Shown here: one piece after another, positions 1 through 5,602 of the stretch
Position numbering within the stretch: the first letter of the stretch is position 1
Layout: every line of letters starts with the position of its first letter
Origin: Planctomycetota bacterium
GTDB taxonomy: Bacteria > Planctomycetota > UBA1135 > GCA-002686595
Direction: 5' to 3'
Assembly (NCBI GenBank): GCA_029259675.1
Contig: JAJDES010000629.1
Coordinates: 1-12,466, forward strand
DNA length: 12,466 bases
Made by a program: the position numbers and the translations under genes
The notes under the pieces: generated by a model
What the model saw: the letters and a program-made list of their open reading frames with translations, nothing else
The model's database searches: none
What the model was told of the DNA's origin: nothing

Positions 1-16
1 ACTGTCTCGAGGAATC

Positions 17-1441
17 ATGCACGCGAGCACGCTCGCCCTGGCGCTCTGCGTCAGCTTGGCCAACCCCAGCGCGTCCCCGTCCCTTCCTTCCCCTCCGGCT
101 TTCCGGGCGCTTGCGGATGAAGAATCCGAGCAGTCGCCGCCGGCCGAGCCTCTCGCAGAGGCCGAGGTGGAGGTCTTGGTGGTTCAAGCCAAGAAATTAA
201 TCACACGGCCAGGCGCCGTGCTCGAGAACACGAGAGTTCTCGTCAAGAACGGACAGATAACCGCCGTCGGCGGCGATTTTGAAGTTCCCGAGGGCGCACG
301 CGAGATCTCCGGCGATGTGGTTTGTGCCGGATTCATCGACGTTTGGTCCACGCTCGGGCTGCCGTTCGATTCAGCCGACGCCAAAGCTTCCCCGAGCACG
401 CGCACAATCGACGGCTTGGAGACCTATTCCAAAGATCACATTCGCATGGAGGCTCTGCGGTCGGGAGTAACCAGCGCACGGGTTCAAGATGCGAGCAATT
501 CACACATCGGAGGCGTCGGGGCGCTCGTTAGCAACCACCCCGACTTGGAGGGCGAAGAACTGGCGCTGCTCAATGACGCCTGTCTCACTGCCAGTCTCGG
601 CATCACGCGCGACCGTCGTCCCGATGACATTTTCAAGCGCGCAACGGAAGTAGAGAAGTTGATCTCAGAACTGGAGGGCGGCCTCGGCTACCGCGAATCC
701 TGGGTCGAGTACGAGATCAAGTTGGCGGAGTGGGAAAAGGAGATCGCGGAGAAGGTCAAGAAGCTGGAAAAGGACTTCAAGAGCGCCAAGAAGAAGCGCG
801 ACAAAGACCTTGAGAAGGCCGAAGAGAAGGGCAAGAAGTTCAAGGAGTCACGCTACAAGGAAGACAAGAAGCCCCGCGAGCCTCGCTTCGACGCAAACAA
901 GGAAGTGATGGCGCGCGTGGTGCATGGCGAGCTGCCGTTGATTGTCGAGGTGCACCGAGCCGAAGAACTGCGTGGCTTGCTTAAAAAGACCAAGGGCTTC
1001 GACCGCTTGCGAATGATCTTGGCTGGAGCGTCCGAAGCGATGAGCTGTGCAGAAGATCTGGCAGAGCGCAATATTCCAGTGATGGTCTGGCCCATGCTCC
1101 TGGGCACATTCCGCGAGAGCGAGTTTGACGCACACAATTTGGAATTGGCAGGTCGACTGCATGATGCAGGTGTCGAGGTGCTGCTTGGCAGCGGCGGCCA
1201 ACCCAATCCGCGCGATCTACCGCTTTTGGCCGCGATGGCCGTCGGCCATGGGCTTGACGCCGAAACGGCATTTGCTGCGCTCACCTTGGGCGCCGCCGAA
1301 ACTTTCGACATGGGCCATCAGTTGGGCAGCGTTGAGGTGGGCAAACGCGCCGACCTTTTGGTGCTCAACGGAGAGCCCCTGGCTGCATCCACCCAAGTCC
1401 GCTTTGTTGTGCTAAACGGCGAAGTGATCATCGAGCCGTAA
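17..1441 (+). CDS. Exported amidohydrolase-like protein A, metal site degenerate, with charged coiled-coil insert
   Basis: A 474-residue amidohydrolase-superfamily protein, probably exported. Residues about 4-20 are a weak hydrophobic signal-like segment, followed by an Ala/Pro/Glu-rich linker. Residues 51-105 form the N-terminal beta-sandwich ('VLVKNGQITAVGG'). The strand-1 motif reads GFIDVWSTLGLP (105-116): the two His expected in 'IDxHxHLGL' are Trp110 and Thr112. His313 in 'VEVHRAEEL' matches the strand-5 ligand position. The strand-8 Asp is missing (Gly393 region). Residues about 225-290 are a Lys/Glu-rich, coiled-coil-like insert. The C-terminal sandwich is well kept ('LGSVEVGKRADLLVLNGEP'). 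The family assignment is secure. Catalysis looks unlikely, which is inference. The ATG has only a GAGGA 3 bases away, too close to be ideal, and no in-frame stop lies upstream in the window, so the true start may lie before base 1. Confidence 0.85.
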   Translation: MHASTLALALCVSLANPSASPSLPSPPAFRALADEESEQSPPAEPLAEAEVEVLVVQAKKLITRPGAVLENTRVLVKNGQITAVGGDFEVPEGAREISGDVVCAGFIDVWSTLGLPFDSADAKASPSTRTIDGLETYSKDHIRMEALRSGVTSARVQDASNSHIGGVGALVSNHPDLEGEELALLNDACLTASLGITRDRRPDDIFKRATEVEKLISELEGGLGYRESWVEYEIKLAEWEKEIAEKVKKLEKDFKSAKKKRDKDLEKAEEKGKKFKESRYKEDKKPREPRFDANKEVMARVVHGELPLIVEVHRAEELRGLLKKTKGFDRLRMILAGASEAMSCAEDLAERNIPVMVWPMLLGTFRESEFDAHNLELAGRLHDAGVEVLLGSGGQPNPRDLPLLAAMAVGHGLDAETAFAALTLGAAETFDMGHQLGSVEVGKRADLLVLNGEPLAASTQVRFVVLNGEVIIEP

Positions 1442-1456
1442 GAAAGGGCATCCGAA

Positions 1457-2581
1457 ATGATTGCTGAAATTGCTTTGGTTGCCCTTGCGACCGTTGTGCC
1501 GGGCGGCTCGAACACCAACGAACCGTCCACCCGAGTTCGCGTTCAATCTGCGGATTTCGCCCTCAAAGCGGACAAGATTTTCATCGGTCCCCATGAGGTG
1601 ATCGAGAACGGAATGTTGGTCGTGGAAGAGGGCAAGATTCGCGCGGTGGGAGCCGACATCGATATCGCCTCGACCATCCCCGTTTTTGAGCACGAGGGTT
1701 GGTTGAGCGCGGGGTTGGTTGCTTCCCACAGTCAAAGCGGCGGCCGCTCGGAAGTTACCGACGGAACTCGAGCCGCGCTGCCGGCGGCGAAGCTTGTGCA
1801 CGCCTTCAATCCCGATCACAGCGATTTTGAAAAGGCGCGCAGATCGGGCATCACGACAATGCTGTTGGCGCCCGACGGCTCCGATGTCATTGCCGGCGTA
1901 ACAGCCGTTGTCAAAACCGGAGGCGGGCAGGTTCTTTCCGATTCGGCGCACCTGGGAATCTCGATGCAAACCCGAGCTTTGCACTATGACCGCGCGCCGA
2001 CCAGCTGGGGCGGATTGGTCGAGTTCCTGCAGGCCGAGTTTGATGCCGGATTAGGCAATGTTGGCGAAGCGCAGGCCGGTCGCTTGCCCGTTTTGATCGA
2101 GGCTTGGGAGCGGCACGAGGTAAGCCGAGCTTTGGCCTTTGCAACCAAGAACAAGCTGAGTGGTGCCATTCGGGGTGCGACGCGCGCCGGCGAACAGTCC
2201 GATGCGATGTCGGCCAGCGGCATGGCGGCCATTGTCGGGCCGTTTAGGCCCGGTTCCGATTTGCGCGCGCTGAAGTCCGTCGTCTTGCTCGAAAAGGCCG
2301 GCGTGCCCTTGGCATTCGGAGTGGACGCGCCCGGCAACAGTCCGGACAGCATGCGACTTTCGTCTGCCCTGTGCTTGCGCGAAGGGCTTTCGCGCGTTGC
2401 GGCCTGGTCCGCAATGACTTCAACGGCTGCCGACTTGTTGGGCGTCGAAAAGCGAGTGGGTCGACTCGAGCGCGGTCGAGACGCCGACTTCGTGCTGTGG
2501 AGCGGCGACCCGCTCGAACTGAGCAGTCGAGTTTTGAGCGTTTGGATCGACGGCGCCCAAGTACACGGAGGCCAGCAGTGA
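1457..2581 (+). CDS. Exported amidohydrolase-like protein B, metal site degenerate
   Basis: A 374-residue amidohydrolase-fold protein, the shortest of the set. Residues 2-16 are a short hydrophobic export segment without a basic n-region. The beta-sandwich follows ('GMLVVEEGKIRAVGAD', 52-67). The strand-1 motif is AGLVASHSQSG (85-95): His91 is kept, the second His is Gln93, and the usual Asp before the pair is Ala89. The strand-5 His position is Trp217 ('IEAWERHE'). Asp290 ('AFGVDAPG') sits where the strand-8 catalytic Asp is expected, so two of the expected ligands survive. The motif VVKTGGG (151-157) is shared with gene C. The C-terminus has the family 'VGRLERGRDADFVLWSGDPL'. The start is supported by AAGGG at 1444-1448, 8 bases upstream. 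It lies 15 bases after gene A and overlaps gene C by one base. Metal-dependent hydrolysis is doubtful, though a mononuclear site is not excluded. Confidence 0.85.
   Translation: MIAEIALVALATVVPGGSNTNEPSTRVRVQSADFALKADKIFIGPHEVIENGMLVVEEGKIRAVGADIDIASTIPVFEHEGWLSAGLVASHSQSGGRSEVTDGTRAALPAAKLVHAFNPDHSDFEKARRSGITTMLLAPDGSDVIAGVTAVVKTGGGQVLSDSAHLGISMQTRALHYDRAPTSWGGLVEFLQAEFDAGLGNVGEAQAGRLPVLIEAWERHEVSRALAFATKNKLSGAIRGATRAGEQSDAMSASGMAAIVGPFRPGSDLRALKSVVLLEKAGVPLAFGVDAPGNSPDSMRLSSALCLREGLSRVAAWSAMTSTAADLLGVEKRVGRLERGRDADFVLWSGDPLELSSRVLSVWIDGAQVHGGQQ
2567..2571 (+). promoter_or_regulatory. Ribosome binding site of C, within gene B
   Basis: GGAGG lies 9 bases before the ATG at 2581, the clearest Shine-Dalgarno in the window. 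It lies inside the last codons of B and fixes the start of C at the TGATG overlap, rather than at the longer upstream TTG. Confidence 0.7.
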
Positions 2582-3957
2582 TGTTCAGCTTCAAGTCCGC
2601 AACAGCGGTTTCCCCCAATCGTGTTTTGAACCATTCGACAAGCGGCATGGCCCACATCGGAGTTCTATCACTAGCGGCCATCGCGGGCTCACTGAGCTAT
2701 CACTCCATTCCCGCCAAGTTGGCACTTGGGGCGTCCGGCCTCGACGCTTCGACTTCCGCTGTTGCGGAGCCCGCGGCTGCGACTCCCGCAGCTCAAAAGT
2801 GGTTGATTCGCGCTGACGAAGTCCACACTGCAGCCGGCGCTCCGTTGCGAGGCGGTGTCATCAGCGTGGTAAACGGCAAGATTGCCGCCGTGGTCGGTGC
2901 TCCGGGGGGCGACGATTCAAAAAGTGACTCGGATGACGAGAACACCATTGAAGTCTTCGCTGTAACGCCCGGCATGATCGATTTGGGCGCCCGTTTGGTG
3001 ACTCATCCCGATGCCGTTGAGCAATCCACCGAAGCGGCGGTTTGGATGCGCGTCAGCGACAGTCTCGACTTCTTCCATACGGGTTGGGATCGCGAATTGC
3101 GCAGCGGCGTCACGGCCGTATTGGCTTCGCCCCCCGACAACGACGTCATGGGCGGGCTCAGTTGCGTTGTGAAAACCGGCGGTGCGCCGGAGTTGGAAGC
3201 GCGGCTGGTCAAGCAGGACGCGGCCCTGCGCGGATCCATGGGCACGCAACCCTCGATGGGCAACACGCCTGCGAGCGGCACTCCTCAAAACTTTTATGTG
3301 CGCCGCCCGGCGACGCGCATGGGAGTCGAATGGATCTTCCGCAAGAGCTTCTACGACGCCATCGCCGCGCAGTCGGATCCCGAGCGCGACTTTGAAGGTG
3401 CGGACGTTTTGCAAGCCGTGATGCGGGGTGAAATCCCGATGTCGGTTCAAGCTTGGCTAACCCAAGACATCCGCACGGCGATCTTCCTCAAAGAGGAATT
3501 CAAGATCCCCCACATGTGGGTTGATGCGGCAGCTGAAGCTTGGAAGGAGCCCGACCTGCTAGTGCGCTCCAAGATCGGCGTGGTTTTTCCGCCGTTTAGT
3601 TTCAATGGCCGAGTCGGACGCGAGGGAGGCTTTTTGACCTTCGGCGCCGCCAAGGAGATGCACGAGCTCGGCGTGAACTTCGCGTTCTCCGGTCACGGCA
3701 CGCGTGATGTCGCGGGTCGTTTGGCGCAACAACCCGCCTTGGCGATGCGCGGCGGCTTGAATTTTCAGGCTGCTCTGCGCGCCGCAACAATCAATCCGGC
3801 TCGCATGGCCGGTGTCGATGATCGCTTGGGCAGTATCGAAGTCGGCAAGGATGCCGACTTGGTGCTGTGGAGCGGTCGCCCCTTCCTGCCGACCTCACGC
3901 GTGGTCGGTGTGATCCTGAACGGAGAGCTCGTGCTCGATCCGCGCAAAGATTCCTAG
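2581..3957 (+). CDS. Exported amidohydrolase-like protein C, metal site lost
   Basis: A 458-residue amidohydrolase-fold protein. I chose the ATG at 2581 because GGAGG lies at 2567-2571 (9-base spacing) and because it overlaps the stop of gene B by one base (TGATG); the open frame extends further upstream but within gene B. Residues about 23-38 form a hydrophobic export segment after a 22-residue n-region, then comes an Ala/Ser/Pro-rich linker. In the beta-sandwich, a short Asp/Ser patch lies at 111-120. The strand-1 motif is PGMIDLGARL (130-139): the expected His pair is Gly136 and Arg138. The strand-5 His position is Trp292 and the strand-8 Asp position is His372 ('FSGHGTRD'). 'MGGLSCVVKTGG' (190-201) and 'GSIEVGKDADLVLWSGRP' (417-434) are strong family signatures. 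All standard ligand positions are substituted, so a pseudoenzyme is likely. The protein closely resembles B in its C-terminal wording. Confidence 0.87.
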   Translation: MFSFKSATAVSPNRVLNHSTSGMAHIGVLSLAAIAGSLSYHSIPAKLALGASGLDASTSAVAEPAAATPAAQKWLIRADEVHTAAGAPLRGGVISVVNGKIAAVVGAPGGDDSKSDSDDENTIEVFAVTPGMIDLGARLVTHPDAVEQSTEAAVWMRVSDSLDFFHTGWDRELRSGVTAVLASPPDNDVMGGLSCVVKTGGAPELEARLVKQDAALRGSMGTQPSMGNTPASGTPQNFYVRRPATRMGVEWIFRKSFYDAIAAQSDPERDFEGADVLQAVMRGEIPMSVQAWLTQDIRTAIFLKEEFKIPHMWVDAAAEAWKEPDLLVRSKIGVVFPPFSFNGRVGREGGFLTFGAAKEMHELGVNFAFSGHGTRDVAGRLAQQPALAMRGGLNFQAALRAATINPARMAGVDDRLGSIEVGKDADLVLWSGRPFLPTSRVVGVILNGELVLDPRKDS

Positions 3958-4091
3958 GGCAAAGCGCTCTTTTCGATCCAAATCATTCAGCTCCTCAATG
4001 GCAAGCCACGTTCCGCTTCGGCGCAGCGAACATTGTGTTGAGGTCAGCGATTACCGGCAGCAACTACCCCAACCTCCGAAGACTGTTCGTC
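3958..4091 (+). other. Intergenic gap between C and D, the only sizeable one
   Basis: This 134-base stretch has no convincing gene of its own. The frame of gene D stays open through it, but the only upstream starts (for example a GTG at 3867) lie inside gene C, and the translation has no hydrophobic or family signature until the ATG at 4092. Near its left end AAAG-CGCT-CTTT followed by T residues (about 3961-3975) could form only a 4-bp stem, too weak to call a terminator. A TTGAGG at 4038 with an AT-containing hexamer 17 bases later is a poor promoter match. Its position dividing the array makes it the best candidate for an internal promoter or processing site, but the sequence does not show one clearly. 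Confidence 0.4.
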
Positions 4092-5600
4092 ATGAGAACA
4101 CTCGGCATCTATAAATTTTCCCGCTTAGCGGCACAGTCGGTCTGTGCAGTTTTGGCCCTTTCATGGACCGCCCTTGGGGCGACTGCAGCTTCACCGGCTT
4201 CGGAGAAGTTGGTCGTTGAGGCCGGTCGCGTGATCACCATGGCCGGTGAAGACATCGAGGACGGTGTCATCGTGATCCAAGACGGTCGTATTGCGGCCAT
4301 CGGCAAGCGCGGTGAGCTCGAAACCCCATGGGATGCGCCGGTTGTCGGTGGGCCGGAGTTCGTTGCCTTTCCCGGCTTTGTGGAGGCCTTGTCTTCGCGC
4401 GGCATGGATCGCCCCAACGAGTCGGTTGACGTCGCGCCCTTCCTGAACATTCGGGACTCGATAGATCCGGTTAACTTCTACTTCGAAGATTGCCTTCGCA
4501 ACGGCATCGTGGCCGTCAATCTGCAACAGGGTTCGCAGTGCGTGATTGCCGGCCAAGGCATGGTGGTGCGCCCGATCGGCATGACGGTGGAAGAAATGAT
4601 GATGCGCGGCCACTTCGGCCTTGCGATCTCGGCTTCTCCCAAGCGAGGTAAGTCTCGGGCCACTCAGGCGCAGGCCCTGCGCGAAGCGTTCAGCGAACTG
4701 CGCGAGTACCTTGAAGAAATCGTTCAAGACAAGCGCGACGGTGGCGACAAGGCTCGCCGCGAAGCTCTTTATCAGGGTCGCGAATATGAGGGCGAAAAGG
4801 CCAAAGGCCGCGAAATGGGCGGGACCGCTTGGCGGGTGGACGGGCTTGAGCTCATTCCGCGCGCTGAAATCGACGAGAAGCGCGAACCGCTGCTCGAACT
4901 AGTCGAAGGTCGCTGGAACGCCTTTGTTTACTGCAGTCGGCCGGAAGAAGTTCACCTGGCCCTCGATGTCGCACGCGACAACGGATTCCTGGCACGCACG
5001 ACGCTGGTGCTTGGCAGCTCCTGCTGGAAGGCCGCCGACGTCATTGCGGAAGCCGGCGTCCCGGTCGTGCTGAGTTCGAGCATGGTGCACATCGAATCGG
5101 ACCCCTACACGGGCGAAGAGATCGAGACATTCGTTCCCGGCGTCTTCCACGAGAAGGGCGTTCGGTTTGCACTGGCATCTTCGAACTCAACCAGCCGGTC
5201 GCTTTGGTATCAAGCTGCCTTGGCCCAGGGGTTGGGTTTGAGTCGTCAAGTTGCTTTGGAAGCGGTAACCACGATTCCGGCCGAGATCATTGGCTTCGGC
5301 AACAAAGTCGGCAGTTTGGAAGTCGGCGCCCTGGGCAATGTCGCGCTGTTCTCGGGTGACCCGCTCAGCGTGAACTCTTATGTGGAGCACGTCGTGCTTG
5401 AGGGTCGCGTGGCTTACAACCGCGGCGACGACAAGCGCTTCATTCACCTTTATGAAGGTGTAGAGCCCGCAATGGCCGAACCCATGACCGTTGTGGACGA
5501 TGAAGAAGATGGCGACGACGAGAAGTCGAGTGCCAAGGACAAGAAGTCCAAAACCGACAAAGACAGCACCTCCAAGGGTGGAGAAGACGAGGACGAGTGA
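4092..5600 (+). CDS. Exported amidohydrolase-like protein D, metal site lost, acidic/Lys C-terminal tail
   Basis: A 502-residue amidohydrolase-fold protein. The ATG at 4092 was chosen because it opens a classical signal peptide (MRTLGIYKFSRLAAQ..., hydrophobic core 13-30, likely cleavage after ATA at 30-32); there is no good Shine-Dalgarno. The beta-sandwich spans 38-90 ('DGVIVIQDGRIAAIGKRGE'). The strand-1 motif is PGFVEALSSRGM (94-105): the expected His pair is Leu100 and Ser102. The strand-5 position is Ser282 and the strand-8 position about Ser364. Residues 190-265 are a charged helical insert at the place where A and E carry theirs. The usual 'GKDADLVL' near the C-terminus has decayed to GALGNVALFSGDPL (412-425). 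After the fold ends, residues about 469-502 are an Asp/Glu/Lys/Ser low-complexity tail. This is the most diverged of the single-domain members and very probably not a metal-dependent hydrolase, which is inference from the missing ligands. Confidence 0.85.
   Translation: MRTLGIYKFSRLAAQSVCAVLALSWTALGATAASPASEKLVVEAGRVITMAGEDIEDGVIVIQDGRIAAIGKRGELETPWDAPVVGGPEFVAFPGFVEALSSRGMDRPNESVDVAPFLNIRDSIDPVNFYFEDCLRNGIVAVNLQQGSQCVIAGQGMVVRPIGMTVEEMMMRGHFGLAISASPKRGKSRATQAQALREAFSELREYLEEIVQDKRDGGDKARREALYQGREYEGEKAKGREMGGTAWRVDGLELIPRAEIDEKREPLLELVEGRWNAFVYCSRPEEVHLALDVARDNGFLARTTLVLGSSCWKAADVIAEAGVPVVLSSSMVHIESDPYTGEEIETFVPGVFHEKGVRFALASSNSTSRSLWYQAALAQGLGLSRQVALEAVTTIPAEIIGFGNKVGSLEVGALGNVALFSGDPLSVNSYVEHVVLEGRVAYNRGDDKRFIHLYEGVEPAMAEPMTVVDDEEDGDDEKSSAKDKKSKTDKDSTSKGGEDEDE
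5411..5597 (+). other. Segment encoding the acidic/lysine low-complexity C-terminal tail of D
   Basis: From about residue 441 onward gene D leaves the conserved fold. After a short 'HLYEGVEP' segment, residues 469-502 are almost only Asp, Glu, Lys and Ser, including DDEEDGDDEKSS. Such tails are usually disordered and may bind cations or basic partners. No known motif is visible. The related tract inside gene E has the same acidic-then-lysine order. Confidence 0.6.
5589..5593 (+). promoter_or_regulatory. Ribosome binding site that selects the start of E
   Basis: GAGGA lies 9 bases before the ATG at 5603 and only 3 bases before the in-frame GTG at 5597, which overlaps the stop of gene D as GTGA. 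Spacing favours the ATG. The site lies within the last codons of gene D, so D and E are probably translationally coupled either way. Confidence 0.55.
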
Positions 5601-5602
5601 TC

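Noticed and set aside
2371..2580. Upstream extension of gene C to a TTG inside gene B
   Set aside because: The extra residues are Arg-rich with no export segment, and GGAGG before the ATG at 2581 gives a much better start.
3958..3980. Possible terminator after gene C
   Set aside because: Only a 4-bp stem can form and the T-run is short and interrupted.
4038..4067. Possible -35/-10 promoter in the C-D gap
   Set aside because: TTGAGG with a poor -10 hexamer is a match expected by chance in 134 bases.
3867..4091. Upstream extension of gene D to a GTG inside gene C
   Set aside because: It adds 75 residues without family similarity and would bury the signal peptide that begins at 4092.
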